Below are positions 1-6,526 of a stretch of 12,059 nt of DNA, piece after piece. A program made the translations under genes and the position numbers. The stretch spans positions 1 through 12,059 of the forward strand of contig JAJFMG010000031.1 in NCBI GenBank assembly GCA_021772295.1, in the 5' to 3' direction. Position 1 is the stretch's first letter. Every line of letters starts with the position of its first letter. Below the pieces are notes generated by a model that was not told where the DNA came from, searched no databases, and saw only the letters and a list, made by a program, of their open reading frames with translations. This stretch comes from Chlamydiota bacterium (GTDB lineage: Bacteria > Chlamydiota > Chlamydiia > Chlamydiales > Simkaniaceae).

Positions 1-2
1 AA

Positions 3-350
3 ATTACCACTCTTGGAAGAAATGGATCCGATGTCACAGCAGTTGCTCTTGGAATTGCTCTAAAGGCTCGAAAAGTAGAGCTTTACAAAGATGTAGACGG
101 CGTATATGACATAGATCCAAAATTGCATAAGGAAGCAATACTCTATAAAAAGTTAGCCTTTGAAAAGGCGATTGCGCTTGCTGAGCAAAAAACTAGTGTT
201 TTACCAAAAAGGGCGCTTTTACTGGCTCTAAAAAATCGATTGCCATTACACGTGCGCCCCTTTGATTCTCAAAAGTGGCGTCATGATATTGGAACCGAAA
301 TTGGCATAGGAGACAATAGATTAGCGCCTCCTTGTTATGAGACTCTTTAG
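3..350 (+). CDS. lysC: Aspartokinase, C-terminal part (5' truncated by window edge), no ACT domains
   Basis: The reading frame is open from the first bases and ends at TAG 348-350, so only the last 115 codons are visible. Aspartokinase phosphorylates L-aspartate, the entry step to lysine, diaminopimelate, threonine and methionine. The visible part carries the family's late catalytic-domain motifs: TTLGRNGSD, then TAVALGIALKA, then YKDVDGVYDIDP, the kinase segment that helps bind nucleotide, followed by a region matching the usual GAKVLHP...VRS stretch (here TSVLPKRALLLA and LHVRPF). The protein stops about 25 residues after that point, where most aspartokinases continue with two ACT regulatory domains of about 150 residues. 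Nothing in any frame downstream before 353 could supply them. A different amino acid kinase is possible but fits the DVDGVY/DP motif less well. It is convergent with rfbA, with two bases between the stop codons. Confidence 0.85.
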   Translation: MTTLGRNGSDVTAVALGIALKARKVELYKDVDGVYDIDPKLHKEAILYKKLAFEKAIALAEQKTSVLPKRALLLALKNRLPLHVRPFDSQKWRHDIGTEIGIGDNRLAPPCYETL

Positions 351-352
351 CG

Positions 353-1243
353 TTATTTAGATGCAAAAGAGTAAGAAGATTCTTTTGCGACCTTAAGTAG
401 ATATTGGCCATAGTCTGTAGATCGATAACTATCAGCAAGTCTTAGAAGAGCGTCTTGAGAAATATAGTTCATTTGATATGCAATCTCTTCTAGACAAGCA
501 ATTTTGATGCCTTGACGCTCTTGGATTGTTTGAATATAAGATGCTGCTTTTTGCAAAGCGTCTGGGGTTCCTGTATCAAGCCACGCAAAGCCCCGATCAA
601 AGATCGCAACATTCAATTCAGATTGATCTAAGTAAACTTGATTGATATCAGAAATTTCGATTTCACCTCTTTTTGAAGGTGAGAGACCTTTTGCAATAGA
701 GCATACTCTGTGATCGTAAAAATATAATCCGGTAACTGCAATGGAAGAGGGAGGGATTATAGGTTTTTCAACAATTTTAATAGGGATTTGATTTTCATCA
801 AAAGCGATTACGCCATATCTTGATGGGTCAGATACTTCATAACCAAAGATGGTGGCGCCAGGTTTTTTTGGTAGGCGTTTTTGCAGAAACTTTTTTAAGT
901 GAGTGCCATGGAAGATATTATCACCAAGTATCAGACAAACATCCTCGTTTCCAATAAATTCTTCTCCTAGAATAAATGCTTCGGCTATGCCTCGAGGTTC
1001 ATCTTGTACTTTGTATGTAATGGTAATTCCTAAATGGTTTCCAGAGCCAAATAACTCTTTGAATTTTGGAAGATCTCGCTTGGTAGAAATAATAAGAACA
1101 GATGTGATCCCCATTTCCATAAGTACGGAGAGTGGGTAGTAGATCATGGGTTTATCAAAAATTGGTAGTAGCTGTTTGCTTGTTGCAATAGTCATAGGGT
1201 GCAATCTACTTCCAAGACCACCTGCTAAGATAATTCCCTTCAT
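353..1243 (-). CDS. rfbA: Glucose-1-phosphate thymidylyltransferase (RmlA/RfbA)
   Basis: Couples dTTP and glucose-1-phosphate to make dTDP-glucose, the first step of dTDP-rhamnose and related deoxysugar synthesis, in the cytosol. The 296 residues match the usual length of about 290. Visible motifs in order are the nucleotide-binding loop LAGGLGSRLHP (6-16), KQLLPIFDKPM (23-33), QDEPRGIAEAF (80-90), LGDNIF (106-111) with the metal-binding Asp, the EKP triplet (159-161), RGEIEISDIN (192-201) and WLDTGTPD (221-228). The ATG shares the bases ATGA with the hpt stop (1240-1243) and is preceded by GAGGT four bases upstream, so it is probably translated by coupling. It is the last gene of the rpe-rfbA operon. 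The other rhamnose genes (rfbB, rfbC, rfbD) are not in the window. Confidence 0.95.
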   Translation of the reverse strand: MKGIILAGGLGSRLHPMTIATSKQLLPIFDKPMIYYPLSVLMEMGITSVLIISTKRDLPKFKELFGSGNHLGITITYKVQDEPRGIAEAFILGEEFIGNEDVCLILGDNIFHGTHLKKFLQKRLPKKPGATIFGYEVSDPSRYGVIAFDENQIPIKIVEKPIIPPSSIAVTGLYFYDHRVCSIAKGLSPSKRGEIEISDINQVYLDQSELNVAIFDRGFAWLDTGTPDALQKAASYIQTIQERQGIKIACLEEIAYQMNYISQDALLRLADSYRSTDYGQYLLKVAKESSYSFASK

Positions 1244-1758
1244 AATACCTCATAGATGTTTGGAAGGTTTCGATAGAGCTCTTTGTAATCGAGACCATAT
1301 CCAATTACAAACTTGTTTTCGATCTCAAAAAGAGAGTAGTCTGGCAAATATGAGGACTCTCTTTTTACTTCCTTGCGCAAAAGGGTAAGCGTAGTCAGAG
1401 TTTTAGGGGACTTGTGTTGCAGAGCTTTAGCAACTGTTGAAAGAGTATTGCCTGTATCAAATATATCCTCGATAACTAGGATGTTTTTTCCTTGAATGTC
1501 TAAACAATCAACACCTGAAATTTCGAGCTTTCCAGGTGTCATTCCTCGCATGCCATAACTTTTGCATGTGATGGGTTGAAGCCTCAGAGGAAATGAAAGT
1601 AGTCTTATAAGATCAGCTGTAAAGATTAGAGATCCCTTTAAAATGGTAATGATTACAACTTCATTTTCATTATAAGTTTGGTTGAGCGTATTCGCAATTT
1701 CACGCAGTTTTTCATCTATTTGAGACGCTGAGATAAGGAGTTTTTTTTTCAAAGTCAC
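1240..1758 (-). CDS. hpt: Hypoxanthine phosphoribosyltransferase
   Basis: Salvages hypoxanthine or guanine with PRPP to IMP or GMP in the cytosol. At 172 residues it has the normal family length. Motifs visible are TILKGSLIF (38-46), the PRPP-binding loop VIEDIFDTGNTL (95-106, normally VEDIIDTGxTL), LLRKE (126-130) where the family usually has LLDK, and the C-terminal base-pocket signature FVIGYGLDYKELYRNLP (150-166). The start is GTG, one base after the accC stop. No ATG lies near it in frame, and the first residues already match the family N-terminus. An A9 run sits in codons 4-6 (minus strand of 1741-1749). In a presumed intracellular parasite, purine salvage from the host is a plausible role; that is an inference from the lineage. 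Confidence 0.93.
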   Translation of the reverse strand: MTLKKKLLISASQIDEKLREIANTLNQTYNENEVVIITILKGSLIFTADLIRLLSFPLRLQPITCKSYGMRGMTPGKLEISGVDCLDIQGKNILVIEDIFDTGNTLSTVAKALQHKSPKTLTTLTLLRKEVKRESSYLPDYSLFEIENKFVIGYGLDYKELYRNLPNIYEVL

Positions 1759-1759
1759 C

Positions 1760-3115
1760 TTATTTGAATTTGCATCCTTCTTCGATCAATTTATCGATGA
1801 AATCAAGTGTATAGATACCTGATAGAAATGTTTTATTTTGCAGCATAAATTGGTGAAAAGAAATTGTAGAGTAAATGCCACCAATATGGAATTCACGAAG
1901 AGCTCGCAGAGAAATACGAACTGCATCTTCTCTATTTTTACCTTTTACAATGAGTTTGGCAATCATAGAGTCATAATGAGGTGGGATTTTATATCCATGA
2001 TAACACGCTGTGTCAACTCGCACATTTGGGCCGCCAGGTGGAATAAAGTATTCTAACTTTCCAGGTGACGGAGAAAAATTAGTTTCTGGGTTTTCTGCAT
2101 TGATTCTAAATTCAATGATGTGACCTGTAAATGTAACTTCTTCTTGGCTACATGGAATTGATTCTCCCATAGCAACTTTGAGTTGTTCTTTGACAAGGTC
2201 AATCCCTGTAAGCTCTTCTGTTACTGTATGTTCTACTTGGATACGTGTATTTACTTCCATGAAGTAAAAATCGCCTCTTTCATCAAGTAGGAATTCTACA
2301 GTTCCAGCTGAATAGTAACCTGCAGCTTTTGCGAGGTTAATTGCGGCCTCGCCCATTTTTTTTCGAGTTTTAGCATCGATGCAGGGGCTCGGTGTTTCTT
2401 CAATTAGTTTTTGACGTCTTCTTTGGACTGTGCAATCACGCTCACCCAGGTGTATACAATTTCCTTGTTTGTCACCTAAAATTTGTATTTCAATATGTCG
2501 CGGGTTCATGATCATTTTTTCCAAATAAACATCTGGATTGTTAAAAAGAACTTCAGCCTCTGTTCTAGCGGCAACGAACTGCTTTTTAAAATTATTTTCA
2601 TCTTCCGCTATTCGTATTCCTTTACCACCACCACCAGCAGAGGCTTTAATGAAAATGGGAAAACCAATTTTTTTTGCTTCTTTTATGGCTGCATCAAGAG
2701 TATTAACAACACCAGCAGATCCTGGAATTACAGGGCAGTTTGCCTTTTTAGCAATGGCTTTTGCTTGCGCTTTATCACCGAGCATAGAAATCGTTTTAGA
2801 GGAGGGACCTATAAAGTTTATTCCGGAGCTTTCACAGATAGAGGCAAAATGAGCATTTTCACTTAAAAACCCATAACCTGGATGAATACTATCAGCGCCA
2901 GTAATTTCACAGGCGGAGAGTACGTTTGGAATTTTCAGGTAGGATTTTGTAGAGGCAGGCTCACCAATGCAGATGGCTTCATCTGCATGCAAGACATGCA
3001 AAGATTCTGCGTCAGCATTTGAATATACAGCTACAGTCTGTATGCCTAAATCATGGCATGCTCTGATAATACGAATTGCAATTTCGCCTCGATTGGCGAT
3101 CAGTACTTTTTTCAT
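1760..3115 (-). CDS. accC: Biotin carboxylase subunit of acetyl-CoA carboxylase
   Basis: ATP-dependent carboxylation of the biotin carried on AccB, the first half-reaction of acetyl-CoA carboxylase for fatty acid synthesis. The 451 residues match the usual 445-455. Domains in order are the N-terminal preATP-grasp fold starting MKKVLIANRGEIAIRI, the ATP-grasp region with IKASAGGGGKGIRIA (156-170), RHIEIQILGD (206-215), CTVQRRRQKLIEETPSP (228-244) and EVNTRIQVEHTVTE (287-300), and the C-terminal barrel. By comparison with the E. coli enzyme, the ATP, metal and catalytic residues K115, K157, H207, K236, E274, E287, N289, R291, E295 and R337 all appear conserved. The ATG overlaps the accB stop as ATGA (3112-3115), giving a coupled accB-accC pair. 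The accA and accD carboxyltransferase genes are not in the window. Confidence 0.97.
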   Translation of the reverse strand: MKKVLIANRGEIAIRIIRACHDLGIQTVAVYSNADAESLHVLHADEAICIGEPASTKSYLKIPNVLSACEITGADSIHPGYGFLSENAHFASICESSGINFIGPSSKTISMLGDKAQAKAIAKKANCPVIPGSAGVVNTLDAAIKEAKKIGFPIFIKASAGGGGKGIRIAEDENNFKKQFVAARTEAEVLFNNPDVYLEKMIMNPRHIEIQILGDKQGNCIHLGERDCTVQRRRQKLIEETPSPCIDAKTRKKMGEAAINLAKAAGYYSAGTVEFLLDERGDFYFMEVNTRIQVEHTVTEELTGIDLVKEQLKVAMGESIPCSQEEVTFTGHIIEFRINAENPETNFSPSPGKLEYFIPPGGPNVRVDTACYHGYKIPPHYDSMIAKLIVKGKNREDAVRISLRALREFHIGGIYSTISFHQFMLQNKTFLSGIYTLDFIDKLIEEGCKFK

Positions 3116-3549
3116 TCTATACTAAATAATTTTGTTCCAAATTCAACAGGGTGACCATTTTCGAGGTGCAGTTTTTTGATAACACCACTTTTTCCAGCTT
3201 TGACTTCATTCATAACTTTCATGGCTTCAATGATACATACAATGGTGTCTTCTGTGACACTATCGCCAACTTTTACAAATGGAGCTTCCTCAGGAGATGG
3301 GGAAGAGTAATACGTTCCAACCATCGGGGAGGCAATCATATTTTCTTTCGAATTAGATTCAGCAGGTTTAAGTGTTTCATGTGGCGCTACTGAATGAGAA
3401 TGAGCTGGAGGATGGCTATAATGTACTTGTTGCTTTTCGCTCTCTTTTTCAAGATGAACTTCGCAACCATTTTTATCTTTAACAATAAGTTTTCCAAGAG
3501 AGGAACTTTCTAATTCTCTCATTAGCTTTTTAATATATTCTAAGTCCAC
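3112..3549 (-). CDS. accB: Biotin carboxyl carrier protein of acetyl-CoA carboxylase
   Basis: Carries the biotin that AccC carboxylates and the carboxyltransferase discharges onto acetyl-CoA. The 145 residues have the classic layout: an N-terminal helix region (1-38), a flexible His/Ser/Pro-rich linker (about 40-68) and the biotinyl domain (69-145). The biotinylation site is EAMKVMNEV with the modified lysine at K111. The 'thumb' segment SPMVGTYYSSPSPEEAP (74-90), typical of AccB rather than of lipoyl domains, is present. The start is GTG at 3549, supported by a strong Shine-Dalgarno GAGGAG four bases upstream (3554-3559); the first residues match the family N-terminus. It lies 18 bases after efp and overlaps accC by four bases. 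Confidence 0.96.
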   Translation of the reverse strand: MDLEYIKKLMRELESSSLGKLIVKDKNGCEVHLEKESEKQQVHYSHPPAHSHSVAPHETLKPAESNSKENMIASPMVGTYYSSPSPEEAPFVKVGDSVTEDTIVCIIEAMKVMNEVKAGKSGVIKKLHLENGHPVEFGTKLFSIE

Positions 3550-3567
3550 AATACTCCTCGTACAAAC

Positions 3568-4122
3568 TTAAATTCTTTGGATATACTCATTGTTATGAGT
3601 ATCTACTTTGATGATATCTCCAGATTCAATAAAAAGGGGAACTTCCACTTTTGCGCCTGTTTCTAAAACACCAATTTTGGTGGCATTAGAAACAGAGACT
3701 TTCGCTTCTTGAGACTCTGTTTTAATAATCGCAAGCTCTAAAAACTGGGGCAATTCTACCGAAAAGATGGTATCACCATAAAACATGGAGGTTATCTGAG
3801 TGCCTTCTTTCAAGTAGTTAGCTTTGTCTTGCATGATTGAAGCTGAAACTTGTACTTGATCAAAGTTATCGATATCTAAAAATAGAAAATGCTTTCCCTC
3901 TTGATAAAGGTATTCGAGTCTTTTTTCTTTTAAAGAAACTTCATCAATTTTTTGATCTACTTTGAAGTTTTTTTCGATCATTTCATCCGACATTAAATTT
4001 TTTAATGTTGTTTTAATGAAGGGGACTCCCTTGGCTGCAGATACGCGGACGCAAGATTCTACTCGGTAAATTTTCCCGCTTAGAGAAATGGTCATCCCAG
4101 GACTTACTTGATTGCTAGGCAT
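3568..4122 (-). CDS. efp: Elongation factor P
   Basis: EF-P binds ribosomes stalled at consecutive prolines and stimulates peptide bond formation. At 184 residues it matches the three-domain family: KOW-like domain I (1-62), OB domain II (about 65-128) and OB domain III (about 132-184). The tip loop that reaches the peptidyl-transferase centre reads SAAKGVPF with K31 at the position that is lysyl-modified in E. coli (K34, loop KPGKGQAF). The N-terminus (QVSPGMTISLSGKIYRV) and the end (DTHNNEYIQRI) fit the family but are divergent from the E. coli form. Chlamydiae commonly carry two EF-P paralogues, and the neighbourhood here (efp-accB-accC) matches the one next to rpe. The ATG lies four bases after the preceding HAD gene with no Shine-Dalgarno, suggesting coupling. 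Confidence 0.95.
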   Translation of the reverse strand: MPSNQVSPGMTISLSGKIYRVESCVRVSAAKGVPFIKTTLKNLMSDEMIEKNFKVDQKIDEVSLKEKRLEYLYQEGKHFLFLDIDNFDQVQVSASIMQDKANYLKEGTQITSMFYGDTIFSVELPQFLELAIIKTESQEAKVSVSNATKIGVLETGAKVEVPLFIESGDIIKVDTHNNEYIQRI

Positions 4123-4126
4123 ATAT

Positions 4127-4807
4127 TTATTTGGGGGTTAGGGTTTCGATCGAATGCACAATATTTTTTAATTCACCAATACTCAAGATGGTATAATCAA
4201 CATCGGTTTTTAATCCAGTATTACCTAAGCCTCGCCCCGTTCTAATATGCACAGTTATGGCTCCAAGCTCCTTAGCAGGAGTAAGATCATATGAAATTCG
4301 GTCTCCACATACAAGTGTTAGGTTTGGAGAAAAATTAAGATCTAACATGATTTTTTGATAACAAACTTTTTTTGAGGGCTCTTTGGTAACGATGATATGA
4401 CTAAACCAATTTTCAGGAATTTGAGAAAGAGCAAGCTTTTTTCTTTGAATGATATCTTCACCTCTTGTCACAAGAGCAAGCTGATGATTTTGAGATAAAA
4501 ATTCAAGGATCTCGAGGGTATCTTCATATGCTTTTATTCCATGTGCAAAACATGGGTTATGATAAATAGCATCGATACCTATTTGTAATAAGTGAATTTG
4601 ATCATGGATTTCTAAAAATTCCGCGAGAGCTATTTTTGAGCTTTGAGCAACAGAAGATAAGCGGATTAATTCTAGATATGCAGCATTTTTATTTTGAAGA
4701 ATAAGGCCGTTTGCAATCATTCTATCAAATGCTTTTTTGATAAGGAGCGGCGTAAAACTTTCAGTGGTATCAATAAGTGTGTCGTCTAAATCAAAGATGA
4801 TTAACAA
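4127..4807 (-). CDS. HAD-superfamily phosphatase (substrate unknown)
   Basis: A 226-residue haloacid dehalogenase-type hydrolase. All four motifs are visible: motif I DLDDTLIDTTE with nucleophile D6 and acid/base D8, motif II around T114 in ALVTRGE, motif III lysine in KEPSKK (K146 or K147), and motif IV VCGDRISYDLTPAKELGA with D169 and D174. A helical cap lies between motifs I and II (about residues 15-95), as in the phosphoglycolate phosphatase/PpaX-like group, so hydrolysis of a small phosphorylated metabolite in the cytosol is likely. The substrate cannot be told from sequence. The start is TTG: an in-frame TAA lies two codons upstream and the first strand MLIIFDLDD would be cut by any later start. 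It overlaps the 3' end of yvcK by 17 bases. Confidence 0.85.
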   Translation of the reverse strand: MLIIFDLDDTLIDTTESFTPLLIKKAFDRMIANGLILQNKNAAYLELIRLSSVAQSSKIALAEFLEIHDQIHLLQIGIDAIYHNPCFAHGIKAYEDTLEILEFLSQNHQLALVTRGEDIIQRKKLALSQIPENWFSHIIVTKEPSKKVCYQKIMLDLNFSPNLTLVCGDRISYDLTPAKELGAITVHIRTGRGLGNTGLKTDVDYTILSIGELKNIVHSIETLTPK

Positions 4808-5753
4808 TTTTTATCAGCTCTTGCGTAAGTTTTTTAGGGTCATGTCGAATCAAATTTCTTTTGATCAGATCTTTTTTTGCCTCGGCTTTTAAAGAGCCCA
4901 AAAGGGGCGCTAAAAGAACTCTTTTGTCATCAAGGTCATTTTCGAGTAACTCACCTTCTTCGGCATAAATTTTAATCAAATCTTCAGCGGGTTTTTGGCT
5001 GTTAATTAAAATGTAGTCAAAAATATCTTCGCCTATATATTTGATTACCTCGCTCAAATAGTCCGATGCTTTATAACCCGTTGTTTGACCTTTACGATTC
5101 ATCAGATTTGCAACATAAATGATTTTGGCGTCTGTCTTTTTAAGGGCGGCGCTTATGCCATTTACAAGTAGATTTGGGATGATCGATGTATGAAGGCCAC
5201 CTGGTCCCATTACAATAAGATCAGCATTTAATATTTCAGAAATTGCGTGGGGATTCGCATTTGCATATGGCTCTAAATAAACACTTGTGTAGCCTTGATC
5301 TATTTCTTGAGAGAGGTAGACTTCTTTTTCGCCTTCTAAAATTTTTCTGTTTTTCAGGATCATTTTAAGTCGAACTTCGTGTGTTGTAACAGGAATCACC
5401 TTTCCCTTGATGGCTAAGATTTTACCCACTTCTTCAACTGCTTTTTCAAAACTACCAGTGACTTTTTCAAGAGCTGATAGAAGCAGGTTCCCAAAGCTAT
5501 GGCCCCCAAGTCCGCCATTTTCAAAGCGGTAATTCATAAGACTTCGCATGAGCCTTGAGGAGTTAGAAAGCGCAACTAAGCATTGTCTTACATCACCTGG
5601 TGGTAAAACCCCTAATTCATCCCTTAGAATGCCTGTGCTTCCACCATCGTCAGCCATGGAGACAATAGCGCAAAGATCTACGTTATAATTTTTTAAACCA
5701 CGAAGGACTGCAAAATTTCCAGTTCCACCGCCGATGACAACAACTTTTTTCAT
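4791..5753 (-). CDS. yvcK: YvcK/CofD-like gluconeogenesis factor (UPF0052)
   Basis: A 320-residue Rossmann-type protein of the YvcK group. In Bacillus and mycobacteria YvcK/CuvA binds UDP-sugars and is needed for growth on gluconeogenic carbon and for normal cell wall synthesis; catalytic activity is not established. Motifs seen are VVVIGGGTGNFAVLRGLK (4-21), SMADDGGSTGILR (32-44), LGVLPPGDVRQCLVALS (47-63), GGHSFGNLLLSAL (83-95) and GPGGLHTSIIPNLLV (183-197). The SMADDGGS segment and overall length distinguish it from true archaeal CofD transferases. The ATG lies 41 bases after rpe without a clear Shine-Dalgarno, and its end overlaps the HAD gene by 17 bases. Its position between rpe and efp is not the arrangement I recall for Chlamydiaceae, where rpe and efp are adjacent. 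Confidence 0.9.
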   Translation of the reverse strand: MKKVVVIGGGTGNFAVLRGLKNYNVDLCAIVSMADDGGSTGILRDELGVLPPGDVRQCLVALSNSSRLMRSLMNYRFENGGLGGHSFGNLLLSALEKVTGSFEKAVEEVGKILAIKGKVIPVTTHEVRLKMILKNRKILEGEKEVYLSQEIDQGYTSVYLEPYANANPHAISEILNADLIVMGPGGLHTSIIPNLLVNGISAALKKTDAKIIYVANLMNRKGQTTGYKASDYLSEVIKYIGEDIFDYILINSQKPAEDLIKIYAEEGELLENDLDDKRVLLAPLLGSLKAEAKKDLIKRNLIRHDPKKLTQELIKIVNHL

Positions 5754-5794
5754 TGAATATGATGTGGCATATTTTGGAAGGTTTCGATTATCTG

Positions 5795-6466
5795 TTACAT
5801 ATTATCACCTTTAAATAAATAGGTGCCAGAGACAAGTGAGTTTGCCCCTTTTTCGACGCAGAGAGCTGCTGTTTTATCATCAACACCACCATCGACTTGA
5901 ATTTCAAAAGGAGGTAGAAATTCACCTTCTTTTGCAACTACTCCACCCTCTCTAATGCCTAGATCATCACAAAGTTTTCTGGTAAAACTTACTTTTTCTA
6001 AACATTCGGGCATAAAACTCTGGCCACCAAAACCTGGATTTACTGTCATAATTAGAATTTTATCACATTTGTCTAAGTATTTAGGAATGATTGAATCAGA
6101 GGTTCCAGGGCAAAAAGCAAGGCCTGCTTTTACATTGCATTTACGGATATAGTTTAGCGTATCTTCTACATCTTCAGTAGCTTCAATATGAAACGTAATG
6201 CAATCAGCGCCACTTGCAACTAGCGTTTCGATATAATCAAAAGGGTGATATACCATGATATGGACATCCAAAAAAAGATCAGTTGCTCTATTAACAGCAG
6301 CAAGTGATCTCGCACTTAAAGATAGGTTGGGTACAAAATTACCATCCATAATATCGAAATGGATGCCATCAGCGCCAGCTTGCTCGATTCTTTTAGCCTC
6401 TTGCGCTAAGCAGCCAAAGTCTGCAGCAAACAATGATGGGTCAACGCGTATTTTAGATTTTTTCAT
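5795..6466 (-). CDS. rpe: Ribulose-phosphate 3-epimerase
   Basis: Interconverts D-ribulose 5-phosphate and D-xylulose 5-phosphate in the pentose phosphate pathway. The 223-residue TIM barrel shows DPSLFAADF (9-17), IHFDIMDGNFVPN (35-47), LDVHIMVYHP (66-75), ITFHIEA (90-96), ILIMTVNPGFGGQSF (137-151) and IQVDGG (189-194). Metal ligands H36, D38, H69 and D192 are present; D38 and D192 are also the acid/base pair. Between the helix ending KLCDDLG and the strand FEIQVDGG there are about 16 residues (IREGGVVAKEGEFLPP) where the E. coli enzyme has two or three, so a short insertion is apparent. It is the first gene of the operon, 60 bases after the 794-codon gene. A TATGATAAT string at about 6497-6505 on the minus strand could be its -10 region, but I see no good -35. 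Confidence 0.95.
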   Translation of the reverse strand: MKKSKIRVDPSLFAADFGCLAQEAKRIEQAGADGIHFDIMDGNFVPNLSLSARSLAAVNRATDLFLDVHIMVYHPFDYIETLVASGADCITFHIEATEDVEDTLNYIRKCNVKAGLAFCPGTSDSIIPKYLDKCDKILIMTVNPGFGGQSFMPECLEKVSFTRKLCDDLGIREGGVVAKEGEFLPPFEIQVDGGVDDKTAALCVEKGANSLVSGTYLFKGDNM

Positions 6467-6526
6467 GGTAGAAACCTAGCTGTTTTCTATCCAGATTATC
6501 ATATTTCAAAATAAAAGGAAAATTGC

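Noticed and set aside
342..372. ACTCTTT...AAAGAGT inverted repeat between the convergent aspartokinase and rfbA stops, as a bidirectional terminator
   Set aside because: Only seven A/T-rich pairs with a 17-base loop and no T-run on either side.
2483..2866. Long plus-strand open frames opposite accC (also opposite rfbA, accB, rpe and the Ulp1-like gene)
   Set aside because: They are antisense shadows of strongly conserved genes and show no family motifs or ribosome binding sites.
1258..5790. A 16-base identity TTTGGAAGGTTTCGAT at about 1258-1273 and 5774-5789
   Set aside because: One copy is fully explained as hpt coding sequence, the other is in a short spacer, there are only two copies, and base bias makes chance plausible.
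5795..5811. AGGTGA-TAAT-ATG-TAA at the end of rpe as a start-stop element
   Set aside because: It is simply the last codons of rpe (GDNM, stop) in frame; no evidence that initiation occurs there.
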